The notes under the pieces were generated by a model, which saw nothing but the letters and a program-made list of their open reading frames with translations, was not told where the DNA came from and searched no databases. The translations under genes and the position numbers were made by a program. Of a stretch of 64,000 nucleotides of DNA, positions 52,337-60,857 are shown piece by piece; the stretch's first letter is position 1; the number at the start of each line of letters is the position of its first letter. The stretch spans positions 1-64,000 of the forward strand of contig NZ_JAVVQU010000001.1 of NCBI RefSeq assembly GCF_036655075.1, given 5' to 3'. This DNA is from Holtiella sp036655075. GTDB taxonomy: Bacteria; Bacillota; Clostridia; Lachnospirales; Cellulosilyticaceae.

Positions 52337-53542
52337 TTATTTTAAAACTTCAATGGCTTTTTGCAACACCACATCATTTTCAAGTTTAAGCATTCCTGTT
52401 GTCACAAGTTCTAAGGTATTTTCTGTAATAGTCTGCTGCTCCACATCCGGTTCAATACCCTTATCCTTAATCTGATTGCCCTTAGCATCTAATACAAGAC
52501 CTGTTGTAATAGAAAGGCCCGAACCATCTTCTAAAGGTACACGAATTTGTGTGGTTCCATTGCCTGCTGTTTCTATACCCACTAAGGCACCTCGCTCAGA
52601 CGCTTGAATAGCCGCTGGGAAAGCCTCTAGCACCCCTTCGGTATATACACTTGTTAAAACGGCTAACGGCATCTTGTACCCTCCTTGTGTTGCTTTGTAT
52701 GGAGTTACTGTACCATCTTTATGCTTAACTGAGAAAACTACTTGCTCCTCTAAAAATAAATCACATAGCTTTTGCACCTCTTCAAGGTTGTCACTGTATG
52801 TACCACGAAGGTCTAAAACCAAAGAAGTTGCACCTTGACTTACAAGATCCTCAATCTTCGCTTCTACTTCTTTAGTCGTTCCACCTGCTAAACCATCTAA
52901 AGCAATATAACCTATGCCATCTTCTAGCAACTCGGCAGTCACTAAATTAATTTTGACTACATCTGCTACAAGACTCACTTCACGTGTTTCGGATTCATCA
53001 TTATTTCTAAAAGTATAGACTACAGAGTCCTTCCCATTATAAGTAAGCTTTTCATAAATATGAGTATCATTTGAACCCAATGCCTTAATACCATCTATAG
53101 CAAAGATTTTATCCCCCACTACAATGCCAGCCTGGTCAGCCGGAGAGTTAGGAATAACTTCTGTTACTATAAGATACTGATTGGTAATACCCCAGGTAAA
53201 ACGAATACCCGTACCAATATAATTCCCCTCAGCCTCCGTCTGCTCCTTCATAAAAGCATCTTCAGGCAAATAAGACGTATACGCATCACCAACACCATAC
53301 ACATACCCCTTATAAATACCCTCAAGCATATCCTCTTCAGAATTCTCACCAATATATTTACCCTGTACAACCTGCTTCAATGCCCCTGCCTTTGCCTTGT
53401 TATAATAATCCACCTTAGCCCCGACTATCGGTTGTAACTGCTTCTCAAGCCTATTCAAATGCCCCGTACCATACAAAGCACCCACGCTCACCACACTCAC
53501 TACAACACCCACTGCTATACCAACCACAAATCTCTTCTCCAC
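52337..53542 (-). CDS. S41-family pseudoprotease (catalytic Ser and Lys lost)
   Basis: 401 residues, aligned along its length with the active S41 paralogue: N-terminal helix, PDZ domain (GIRFTWGITN, NSPADQAGIVVGDKI), protease core. At the two catalytic sites it differs: the S-A-S-A-S-E motif is replaced by YTEGVLEAFPAA, placing Gly303 at the serine, and G-K-G is replaced by AGNGTTQ, placing Asn328 at the lysine. The fold looks intact (domain order and length kept), so it may bind substrates or regulate the active partner. GTG start with AGGAGG; the left end of a mobile element lies 14 bp upstream. Confidence 0.88.
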   Translation of the reverse strand: MEKRFVVGIAVGVVVSVVSVGALYGTGHLNRLEKQLQPIVGAKVDYYNKAKAGALKQVVQGKYIGENSEEDMLEGIYKGYVYGVGDAYTSYLPEDAFMKEQTEAEGNYIGTGIRFTWGITNQYLIVTEVIPNSPADQAGIVVGDKIFAIDGIKALGSNDTHIYEKLTYNGKDSVVYTFRNNDESETREVSLVADVVKINLVTAELLEDGIGYIALDGLAGGTTKEVEAKIEDLVSQGATSLVLDLRGTYSDNLEEVQKLCDLFLEEQVVFSVKHKDGTVTPYKATQGGYKMPLAVLTSVYTEGVLEAFPAAIQASERGALVGIETAGNGTTQIRVPLEDGSGLSITTGLVLDAKGNQIKDKGIEPDVEQQTITENTLELVTTGMLKLENDVVLQKAIEVLK

Positions 53543-53555
53543 CCTGCTGCCTCCT

Positions 53556-53572
53556 TAGGGACGGTTCATTCA
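53556..53572 (+). repeat. Left terminal inverted repeat of RAYT element
   Basis: TAGGGACGGTTCATTCA; perfect inverse of 54716-54732. Sits between the SD (AGGAGG) of the S41 pseudoprotease gene and the element, so it is directly upstream of that gene's ribosome site. Confidence 0.9.
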
Positions 53573-53648
53573 TTTTAATTATTAATGATTAAACCTTATT
53601 ATTTCAGGCTATACTCTATTATCTTATTAAATAGAAAGGATGCTTCTA

Positions 53649-54545
53649 ATGCCTAGAGTTGCCCGTATTAAAACGAATAATAGTACTTTTCATGTTATGC
53701 TTCACTCTTTATGTGAAATTAACCTTTTTAATAACTCTGAAGATAAAGATGTCTATCTAGCTCTTATAAAAAAAGCTAAAACTAAATTCAACTTCAAAGT
53801 CTATGCTTTTTGTTTGATGAATACCCATGCTCATCTTGTCATCGATAGCTTTGGTAGCGATATTTCTAAGGTTATGCACTATATCAACCTCTGCTACTCT
53901 ATCTATTATAACAATAAGTATCATAGAAGTGGTCCCGTCTTTCGAGACCGCTTTAAAAGTAGAATAGTTGATTCTTATAAATATCTTATTAATGTTTGTG
54001 CATATATTCATGCCAATCCTAAAGATCTTCTTAAATCAAATCAAGGTCTTCTAGAGTATTCTTATAACAGTTTAATAGATTACCTAAAAGGTTGCAATCG
54101 ATTTAAAGTTTTAGATAGTGCTTTTCTTACCTCCTTATTAGGTTTAAACTACCCTCAAAATAGAAAGCAATATTATGCCTGTATTAATCATACTATAGAC
54201 ACACATACTATAAAAGAAGTAGAATTACCTACTTATATGTCTGAATCTGTTAATAATAAGTTTATCCCCCGTATTCATTCTCCTGAACTTATTCTGAACT
54301 TTGTATCTAATCAACTCAATCAACCTTCAAAATATGTCTTTACTAAATACGCCTCCTCTTATACTCCATTGCGTGCTTTAACCTGTTTTATGCTACATTC
54401 TTTCTGCAATATGTCTCACCTAGATATTTGTGCTTTTTTAGGCAATATTTCAAGATCACGTGTATCTTCTCTAATTACCAAAGGTTTGTCCCTTACTTAT
54501 GATATGCCGATTATAGAGAACTTTATTAGTATTAATTCTTATTAA
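53649..54545 (+). CDS. REP-associated tyrosine transposase (Y1/IS200-like, RAYT)
   Basis: 298 residues from the ATG with AAAGGA eight bases upstream. MPRVARIKTNNSTFHVM is the typical Y1 start; the HUH motif reads MNTHAHLVI near 61 and the tyrosine is in CAYIHANP near 117. Arg/Phe-rich PVFRDRFKSRIV lies between. The C-terminal ~80 residues form a DnaA-C-like helix-turn-helix (LRALTCFMLH, DICAFLGNISRSRVSSL). It would nick and join single strands at the hairpin ends of the element. Coding strand opposite to the flanking genes. Confidence 0.88.
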   Translation: MPRVARIKTNNSTFHVMLHSLCEINLFNNSEDKDVYLALIKKAKTKFNFKVYAFCLMNTHAHLVIDSFGSDISKVMHYINLCYSIYYNNKYHRSGPVFRDRFKSRIVDSYKYLINVCAYIHANPKDLLKSNQGLLEYSYNSLIDYLKGCNRFKVLDSAFLTSLLGLNYPQNRKQYYACINHTIDTHTIKEVELPTYMSESVNNKFIPRIHSPELILNFVSNQLNQPSKYVFTKYASSYTPLRALTCFMLHSFCNMSHLDICAFLGNISRSRVSSLITKGLSLTYDMPIIENFISINSY

Positions 54546-54673
54546 TTCTAGAAGTAATAAAATAATAGACCCTCATGATTATTTACCATGTTGGCCTATT
54601 AGCTATGTCTTGATTTATACTTCCTTTAGATTGCCTTACTTATTATATCTGCTTATAAAGCCTACTCTATCTT

Positions 54674-54702
54674 AGATAAGTATTTTATAAATATACTTAT
54701 CT
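54674..54702 (+). terminator. Hairpin after RAYT gene
   Basis: Arms AGATAAGTAT/complement of 10 bases with inner TTTATAAA pairing, followed by ATTTTTAT, 128 bases after the transposase stop and 14 bases before the right inverted repeat. Low GC makes it a weak terminator. Confidence 0.55.
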
Positions 54703-54715
54703 ATTTTTATCAAGC

Positions 54716-54732
54716 TGAATGAACCGTCCCTA
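54716..54732 (-). repeat. Right terminal inverted repeat of RAYT element
   Basis: TGAATGAACCGTCCCTA; perfect inverse of 53556-53572. The terminal CTA reads TAG on the minus strand and is the stop codon of the M23 gene. Confidence 0.9.
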
Positions 54733-55857
54733 TTTATTTAAGTAATTCCACGGGGAGGTGTGGCGACCGTTGATGCGGACTTCGAAGTGGCAGTGGTTAC
54801 CTGTAGAATTTCCTGTGCTTCCTATGCGTGCAACTTGTTGTCCTTTGGTAACGTATTCGCCTACGTTTACGATAACGGATGAGTTATGTCCGTAAATACT
54901 TACAATGTCATTTCCGTGGTCAACCATAACCGTATTTCCGAATCCTCTTACCCATCCTGCTACAATAACTTGTCCATTGGCTGCTGCATTAACAGCTTTC
55001 CCATATGGTGCGGGTATATCAATGCCTTGATGGAACTCTGCAATACCTGAAATAGGATTATTCCTTGGATTGTATTGTGAACTGATTCGGTAGTGTCCTG
55101 GTACCGGCCATTCAAACTTTCCACCTGTGTATTTCACCGTACTGGCTTGTGTGAGGCGTTTAATTTCTTTTTCTATCTCTTTAGAGAGTTCTTCCATTTC
55201 ATCAATTTCTTCTTGTAATTGACTGGCTCTGGATTTTTTCTGATCTATTTTCTTATTTTTATCAGCACGCATGCTTTCTAGATCTTTCATTGCTACTGCT
55301 TGACTAGTATGCAAGCTTTCAATGGCTTTTTGTTCTGACTCAAGTGTTATTTTCTTTTCGTTAATAACTTCTTCTTGTTTGCGGTATTCATCTATAAGTT
55401 GATTATCATATCCTGAAATGACCTTTATGTACTGTGCTCGATTTAAGAGCTCAGATAAGCTACCTGATGAAAAAATCAGTTCAATATACCCTGACTTTTC
55501 ATTCTTATACATCTGTACCATTCGGTCTTTAGTGGCTTCATATTGATATTCTTTTTTCTCAGTAGCTGCTTCTAACTCGTCCTTGGCTATTTCAACTTCA
55601 TCTTTTTTAGTTTCTAAGTTAGTTGCTATTTCTAAAAGTTTATCTTCTGCCGCTATAATTTTTTTATCTAGTGCATCTACTTCTTGCTCAAGTTGTACCT
55701 TTTCTTGTTCAACTTGAGTGAGTTGACTTTTTGAATCTTTAATATTTTGTTGTGCTTCTTGCAAGTCATTTTTTTTATTAGATAAATTGGATGCATTAAG
55801 TGGCATAACACCTACAAGCATAATAAGTGCCCATATACCCCAAACTCTTGATTTCAT
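54730..55857 (-). CDS. M23 peptidase with coiled coil (EnvC-like hydrolase activator)
   Basis: 375 residues. Signal peptide at about 1-22, coiled coil at about 25-240 (heptads of Glu/Lys/Leu), then an M23 domain (250-375). Zinc ligands: FHQGIDIPAPYG (His, Asp) and HCHFEVRING (His-x-His). FtsEX-linked proteins of this kind cleave peptidoglycan peptides or switch on wall hydrolases at division. It lies 11 bp after ftsX on the same strand. Its end SPWNYLNK is followed by a stop supplied by the mobile element, so a few native residues may have been lost. Confidence 0.92.
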   Translation of the reverse strand: MKSRVWGIWALIMLVGVMPLNASNLSNKKNDLQEAQQNIKDSKSQLTQVEQEKVQLEQEVDALDKKIIAAEDKLLEIATNLETKKDEVEIAKDELEAATEKKEYQYEATKDRMVQMYKNEKSGYIELIFSSGSLSELLNRAQYIKVISGYDNQLIDEYRKQEEVINEKKITLESEQKAIESLHTSQAVAMKDLESMRADKNKKIDQKKSRASQLQEEIDEMEELSKEIEKEIKRLTQASTVKYTGGKFEWPVPGHYRISSQYNPRNNPISGIAEFHQGIDIPAPYGKAVNAAANGQVIVAGWVRGFGNTVMVDHGNDIVSIYGHNSSVIVNVGEYVTKGQQVARIGSTGNSTGNHCHFEVRINGRHTSPWNYLNK

Positions 55858-55868
55858 CTTATGCCTCC

Positions 55869-56762
55869 CTACACTTTCAAATGCTTACGAATGGCAATGG
55901 CACTACCTAACATACCAATGCCGATACCTATAAGCGCAAACATTGGCAGCAAGCCTTGCATAATGGTTCCAATTGGAACCATTTCTATACCACCCATAAA
56001 ACTTCCTAACGCTTCTCCAACAAAATCCATAAAGATGAGATACCCTTCTTTAATAATCCATATTGGAATAAGAGAGCCTATCATTCCAATGAGTATCCCT
56101 TCTATCACAAAAGGTAAGCGAATAAATGTATCCGTTGCACCTAAATATTTCATGATGTTAATCTCTTTACGTCTTACATAAACCGTTAGTTTAATTGTAT
56201 TAGTAATCAACAAGAGCGCAATAACGATTAGACACCCTATGAGAATACTTGATAGTAATTGTATCGAATGATTAATACTCATAAAGATAATACTTTCATT
56301 TTTAAAGTATTCTACTTGCAACTCTGGTATATTTTGTAGCTTCTTAACGATATCTTCTTGATATTGCATTGCTTCTACCTTAATTTCAAAGGAGGCTGGC
56401 AAAGGATTATCATTTTTAAATTGTTCAAACAGACTATTGTCTTCTTGTCCATTTGCAAAGGTTTCTAATGCTTCTTCTTTGGAAATATAATTTACTTCTG
56501 AAACATGTTCGGTGCTATTAATAATATTTTCAACGGCTACTAATCTAGCACCGTCTACATTGTCTCTAATATAAGCTGAGATCCCTATTTGCTCTTCTAC
56601 TTGTTTCATAACCGTTTCTATATTTTCAGCAATAGAATACGATATACCTAAAATCAACAAACACAGGATAATCGTTCCTGCTGATGCGAGTGCCATCAAT
56701 CTATTTTTCCATAGTCCTAGGATGCCCTCTTTACAAAGATACTTGATGGTATTCCATTTCAT
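55869..56762 (-). CDS. ftsX: Cell division ABC permease FtsX
   Basis: 297 residues from the ATG 56762 with AAGGAGGATG upstream; it overlaps the end of ftsE by 32 bases. One N-terminal helix (about 13-38), an extracellular domain (about 40-170, which recruits the hydrolase), and three C-terminal helices. INIMKYLGATDTFIRLPF near 206 is the family motif. It passes ATPase motion from FtsE to the M23 protein outside. Regulation is by coupled translation with ftsE. Confidence 0.95.
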   Translation of the reverse strand: MKWNTIKYLCKEGILGLWKNRLMALASAGTIILCLLILGISYSIAENIETVMKQVEEQIGISAYIRDNVDGARLVAVENIINSTEHVSEVNYISKEEALETFANGQEDNSLFEQFKNDNPLPASFEIKVEAMQYQEDIVKKLQNIPELQVEYFKNESIIFMSINHSIQLLSSILIGCLIVIALLLITNTIKLTVYVRRKEINIMKYLGATDTFIRLPFVIEGILIGMIGSLIPIWIIKEGYLIFMDFVGEALGSFMGGIEMVPIGTIMQGLLPMFALIGIGIGMLGSAIAIRKHLKV

Positions 56763-57438
56763 TTTGGCATCCTCCTTCTTGGACATCTTTCACAATGATC
56801 CCACCACTTATTTCAATCTCACGCTTCTTAAGAAGATTGACCATTTCTCTTTCATGAGTTGCAACAATAACAGTTATACCTCTCATGTTAATATCTAAGA
56901 GTAAATTTATAATCTCCCATGAAGTCGTTGGATCTAAGTTTCCTGTAGGCTCATCTGCAATTAAAATGGGTGAGTTATTGACAATAGCACGGGCAATTGC
57001 TGTCCTTTGTTGCTCCCCACCGGAAAGTTCATGTGGATAACATCTAGCTTTTTTAGCAAGTCCTACTAAACCAAGAACGACTGGTACTGCACGTCTAATT
57101 TCTTTACTACTGGCCTGTACCACTTGCATTGCAAAAGCTACATTTTCATAAACCGTTTTATTAGGCAACAATCTGAAGTCTTGAAAAACAACTGCTACAT
57201 CTCTTCTTAAATAAGGGACATGTTTGCGCCTAAGCTTTGTTATTTCGCGCCCATTAATCGTAATCTTACCATGTGTTGGCTCTACTTCTTTAAGCATCAG
57301 CTTTAACAAGGTAGATTTACCTGAGCCACTATTCCCTGTTATAAAAACAAATTCACCTTTTTCAATACTCAAAGAGGTAGGCTTAATCCCCACTGTGCCA
57401 TTTGGATAAGTCTTTGACACATTATTTAAATAAATCAT
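56731..57438 (-). CDS. ftsE: Cell division ATP-binding protein FtsE
   Basis: 235 residues. Walker A GNSGSGKSTLLKLM, Q-loop VFQDFRLLPNKTV, signature HELSGGEQQRTAIARAI, Walker B ILIADEPTGNLDP and switch ATHEREMV. N-terminal MIYLNNVSKTYPNGTVGIKP is the usual FtsE start. Together with FtsX it gates peptidoglycan hydrolysis at the division site or lateral wall. GGGGTAGGAG precedes the ATG. A 16-bp gap separates it from the upstream CdaR-like regulator. Confidence 0.96.
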   Translation of the reverse strand: MIYLNNVSKTYPNGTVGIKPTSLSIEKGEFVFITGNSGSGKSTLLKLMLKEVEPTHGKITINGREITKLRRKHVPYLRRDVAVVFQDFRLLPNKTVYENVAFAMQVVQASSKEIRRAVPVVLGLVGLAKKARCYPHELSGGEQQRTAIARAIVNNSPILIADEPTGNLDPTTSWEIINLLLDINMRGITVIVATHEREMVNLLKKREIEISGGIIVKDVQEGGCQNEMEYHQVSL

Positions 57439-57453
57439 GCTCCTACCCCCGTT

Positions 57454-58551
57454 TTATAACTTACCTGAATTTTGTCTCTCCATGTATTCCATGTATTGGC
57501 TTACCATGATTGTAATTTTGAATACAATGGCATCATCAAATTTTCTAAGATCAAGACCTGTCATTTTAAGGAGTTTATCTAAACGGTAAACGAGTGTATT
57601 TCTATGAATGTAAAGTTGTCTTGATGTTTCAGATACATTTAAGCTGTTTTCAAAGAATTTATTAACAGTCATAAGTGTTTCTTCATCAAAGTTCTCAACT
57701 TTTTTACCCTTTAAGACTTCTTGGATGAACATTTTGCAAAGTGGTAGTGGTAATTGATAAATGATACGTCCAATGCCTAGTTTTGAATACGTTGAGATAT
57801 TATCTTCACAATTAAAGATTTTTCCTACTTCAAGTGCCATACTTGCTTCTTTATAAGAGTTAGATACATCTTTAAGGTCAGATACAACAGTCCCTACTGC
57901 AATGTGTACGTTACTCATCGCTTCTGAGCTTAATGTGTCATAAATCATTTTAGAATAGTTATCTACTTCTAGTTCTTCACCTGTTGAAACTTCTTTTACT
58001 AAGATAACGCTTCTTTCATCTACAGCTGTTACAAAGTCTTTTGATTTATCTGGGAAGATACTTCTTAAGATTTCTGAAATATTAGCTTCTTTGCTTTGGT
58101 TAGATTCAATTAAGATTACAACCCGTGGTACTGTATTTTCTACGTGTAACTTTTTCGCTCTACTATAGATATCTACAAGAAGTAGGTTATCTAAAAGTAA
58201 GTTTTTAATAAAGTTATCTTTATCAAATCTTTCTTTATATGCTACGAGTAAACTTTTGATTTGGAAAGCAGCAAGTTTACCTAGCTTGTATGCTTCATCA
58301 TCTGAACCACTTACAGCCAGTACATATTCTACTAAATATTCATCATAAATTTTGAAATAATGTAAGCCTTGCATTTCTTGGCTATCTGCATGTGAATTAA
58401 TAAAAGATTCTACCTCTGGTACATATTCGCCTACTGCATTTTCAATAGTCGTTGCTACAATTTTTGCTTCTGCATCAAGTATATTAAAATCACGTCTTGT
58501 AATATTTTTAAGGCCGTCTATCGTGTTTTGTAAAATTTGATTTGAAATCAC
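57454..58551 (-). CDS. PucR/CdaR-family regulator with C-terminal HTH_30
   Basis: 365 residues. The central GGDEF-like part (about 120-280, VHIAVGTVVSDLKDVSNSY) and the C-terminal helix-turn-helix NVSETSRQLYIHRNTLVYRL with the Y-R-L-x-K-L tail are the PucR/CdaR family layout. Family members activate genes for sugar diacid or purine use. The N-terminal part differs from the known sugar-diacid sensor. It lies between the ATPase gene (58.7 kb) and ftsE on the same strand; its targets are unknown. GTG start. Confidence 0.85.
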   Translation of the reverse strand: MISNQILQNTIDGLKNITRRDFNILDAEAKIVATTIENAVGEYVPEVESFINSHADSQEMQGLHYFKIYDEYLVEYVLAVSGSDDEAYKLGKLAAFQIKSLLVAYKERFDKDNFIKNLLLDNLLLVDIYSRAKKLHVENTVPRVVILIESNQSKEANISEILRSIFPDKSKDFVTAVDERSVILVKEVSTGEELEVDNYSKMIYDTLSSEAMSNVHIAVGTVVSDLKDVSNSYKEASMALEVGKIFNCEDNISTYSKLGIGRIIYQLPLPLCKMFIQEVLKGKKVENFDEETLMTVNKFFENSLNVSETSRQLYIHRNTLVYRLDKLLKMTGLDLRKFDDAIVFKITIMVSQYMEYMERQNSGKL

Positions 58552-58684
58552 TTTTATCAGCTCCTAGTTTCTCTATTTAGAATTAGTTTTATCGCATTAT
58601 ACCTTATTTTATCCTATTTACAGACAAAAAAAAAGTACTCCGCTCGGTTTTGTTAATAAAAATCAACTTTTTTACGAAAATATA

Positions 58685-58715
58685 AAAAAGCCTGCTCTTC
58701 TGGAGCAGGCTTTTT
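58685..58715 (-). terminator. Terminator after MsmK/UgpC-type ATPase gene
   Basis: Perfect 13-base arms AAAAAGCCTGCTC/complement, 5-base loop, T run on the minus strand. Starts 10 bases beyond the stop. Confidence 0.93.
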
Positions 58716-58724
58716 GCATACAAA

Positions 58725-59843
58725 TTAGTTTGTAATTGTAAGTTGTGTTTCAAGGTCGAATAAGTGGATTTTTGCAACATCCATACCGACAGCAATTGAA
58801 CTACCTGGTTTAGCTTTACAGCTTGGGTTAACACGACCTGTAATGTTGTGGCCTTCACATACCATGTAAAGGTAAGTTTCAGCACCAAGCATCTCTGTTA
58901 CTTCTACTGTAGCAGTGATTACTGAGTATTTATCTTTTTCGTAATCGTTGATTGTATCCATATCAGCCATATGTTCTGGACGGATACCCATCATTACACT
59001 TTTACCAACGTAGTTACCAGCTTTTAATGGATCAGCTTTTTCTCTTGGTAATACAACTTCTGTTGTACCAAATGTAAGAAGAGTGTCTTCTCCACGAACT
59101 ACTACTTTAGATTCCATGAAGTTCATTTGTGGTGAACCGATGAATCCAGCTACGAATAAGTTTTCTGGTTGACCATATAGTCTAGCAGGTGAATCAATTT
59201 GTTGAGCAATACCATCTTTTAATACTACGATACGTGTTCCAAGTGTCATCGCTTCTACCTGGTCATGTGTTACGTAGATGAAAGTTGTTTGAAGTCTTTG
59301 GTGTAATTTAGAGATCTCTGTTCTCATTTGTACACGAAGTTTAGCATCAAGGTTTGATAAAGGTTCATCCATTAAGAATACTTTTGGTTCACGAACGATA
59401 GCACGACCCATAGCAACACGCTGTCTTTGACCACCTGATAATGCTTTTGGTTTACGATCTAAACATTGGTCGATATCAAGGATTTTAGCTGCTTCCATAA
59501 CACGACGTTCGATTTCATCTTTTGGAGTTTTACGAAGTTTAAGACCAAATGCCATATTATCGTAAACTGACATATGTGGGTATAACGCATAGTTTTGGAA
59601 TACCATTGCGATGTCACGATCTTTAGGAGCTACATCGTTACAAAGCTTGTCACCGATCCAAAGTTCACCTGAAGAAATTTCTTCAAGACCTGCAATCATA
59701 CGTAATGTAGTAGATTTACCACATCCAGATGGACCTACGAAGATAATGAATTCTTTATCTTGAATGTGAAGGTTAAAGTCTTTTACTGCTACGAACCCAT
59801 TTGGATAACGTTTGTAAATATTATTTAATTTTAATTCTGCCAT
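58725..59843 (-). CDS. Sugar ABC importer ATPase, MsmK/UgpC/MsmX type
   Basis: 372 residues. ATPase domain (1-235): Walker A GPSGCGKSTTLRM, Q-loop FQNYALYPHMSV, signature KALSGGQRQRVAMGRAI, Walker B VFLMDEPLSNLDAKLRV, switch YVTHDQVEAMTL. The C-terminal ~130 residues (TOBE/regulatory, GIRPEHMAD) are typical of MalK/MsmK. Such a single ATPase is often shared by several sugar importers that lack their own. In this window the LplB/YtcP-type importer at 7.5-11 kb has none. Strong GGGGGA site; single-gene unit. Confidence 0.95.
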   Translation of the reverse strand: MAELKLNNIYKRYPNGFVAVKDFNLHIQDKEFIIFVGPSGCGKSTTLRMIAGLEEISSGELWIGDKLCNDVAPKDRDIAMVFQNYALYPHMSVYDNMAFGLKLRKTPKDEIERRVMEAAKILDIDQCLDRKPKALSGGQRQRVAMGRAIVREPKVFLMDEPLSNLDAKLRVQMRTEISKLHQRLQTTFIYVTHDQVEAMTLGTRIVVLKDGIAQQIDSPARLYGQPENLFVAGFIGSPQMNFMESKVVVRGEDTLLTFGTTEVVLPREKADPLKAGNYVGKSVMMGIRPEHMADMDTINDYEKDKYSVITATVEVTEMLGAETYLYMVCEGHNITGRVNPSCKAKPGSSIAVGMDVAKIHLFDLETQLTITN

Positions 59844-60005
59844 GATTTTTTTCCCCCTTGGCTATTTTTAATTCATTGCTCTTACGTGGTTTGAAACACA
59901 GTGCTTAATTAATAATATAAATATACTATATTTTTATAAACTAAGCTATTCGCTATTTTGATAAAAAGCCTAAATCTATTTTAGTTAATAGTCCTAAATA
60001 GAAAT

Positions 60006-60060
60006 TACAGTTTATGGAATTAAGATTAAGAACCGTATCCCTTTTCATCCATAAACTGTA
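60006..60060. repeat. Inverted repeat with 29-base loop
   Basis: Perfect 13-base arms TACAGTTTATGGA/complement in the 267-bp gap between tagA-like and ATPase genes. No long T run follows on either strand, though it is in the terminator position for the tagA gene. The loop contains AGAACCGTATCCCTT, which resembles the ends of the RAYT element at 53.6 and 54.7 kb with a two-base insertion. The rest of the gap holds no gene. Confidence 0.6.
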
Positions 60061-60110
60061 CTATATGACCAACTAGTTACTTAAAAGTCATATTAAATAT
60101 AATGTTTTTG

Positions 60111-60848
60111 TTATTCTTTGTGAAACTTTTCTTTTATCACTTCTATAACGAATTTAGGTAACACTAACATACGTTTTGCACGTGTAGGCTGGCACGCTAG
60201 GCGATAGAACCATTCAAGTCCTAGCTTTTGGAAGATTTCTGGCGCACGTTTGACTACATCTGCCATCCCATCTAAGCTTCCACCTACCCCAATAGCTACA
60301 CGAACGTGTTGTAACTGGCTGCTGTATTTGTCAATCCACAACTCTTGTCTAGGTGCACCGAGTGCAACAAGTAAAATGTTGGCATGACTATTGTTGATTT
60401 CTTCTATAATAGCAGGCTCATCTTCTGCTTTAAAATAGCCATCCCTGACACCTACAATTTGAATACCCGGATATTTCGTACGCATCTTCTGGGATGCTTG
60501 CTCTGCAATTCCAGGCTTACTTCCTAAGAAGTAATAACGATAGCCTTTATCTGCTGCTTGTTTCATTGTATTTTGCACTAAGTCATAGCCTGCTACACGC
60601 TCTGGCAAAGCATCTCGTAAAATTTTAGAGGCAAGTACGACACCAATACCATCTGGTACAATCAAGTCCGCACGTTGCATCACCTCTTTAAAATCTGTAT
60701 TATTACAAGCTAGCATCACAATCTCTGGGTTTGGTGTAAACACCATATGATAGCTTGAAGAATTCACAAATTCACTGATGCGTCTTGTTGCGTCCTCCAT
60801 GGTTATACGGTCTACTGGTATATCTAATATGTTAATGGTATCTCTCAT
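60111..60848 (-). CDS. WecG/TagA/CpsF-family glycosyltransferase
   Basis: 245 residues. GT26 motifs: FTPNPEIVMLACNN near 37, DGIGVVLASKIL near 67, FLGSKPGIAEQA near 104, LVALGAPRQELWID near 152 and GVGGSLDGMADVVKRAPEIF near 183. Members add N-acetylmannosamine to a lipid-linked GlcNAc in wall teichoic acid or related polymer synthesis. It lies 9 bp after csaB, so the two are coupled. Whether the polymer is teichoic acid or a secondary wall polysaccharide that holds S-layer proteins is not decided by the sequence. Confidence 0.93.
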   Translation of the reverse strand: MRDTINILDIPVDRITMEDATRRISEFVNSSSYHMVFTPNPEIVMLACNNTDFKEVMQRADLIVPDGIGVVLASKILRDALPERVAGYDLVQNTMKQAADKGYRYYFLGSKPGIAEQASQKMRTKYPGIQIVGVRDGYFKAEDEPAIIEEINNSHANILLVALGAPRQELWIDKYSSQLQHVRVAIGVGGSLDGMADVVKRAPEIFQKLGLEWFYRLACQPTRAKRMLVLPKFVIEVIKEKFHKE

Positions 60849-60857
60849 ATTTGCCTC

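Larger units (their letters stand above)
53556..54732 (+). mobile_element. RAYT-type element with 17-bp terminal inverted repeats
   Basis: The segment is bounded by TAGGGACGGTTCATTCA on the left and its exact reverse complement on the right, holds one Y1 transposase gene and a terminator, and is 1177 bp long. It lies between the S41 genes and the M23/ftsX/ftsE genes, which otherwise form one minus-strand set. The transposase is on the opposite strand. No target duplication can be read. The last three bases of the right end supply the TAG stop of the M23 gene. Confidence 0.8.

Noticed and set aside
52337..53542. S41 copy as a sequencing or frameshift artefact
   Set aside because: The frame is open throughout, domain order and length are kept, and the changed residues lie in otherwise alignable sequence.
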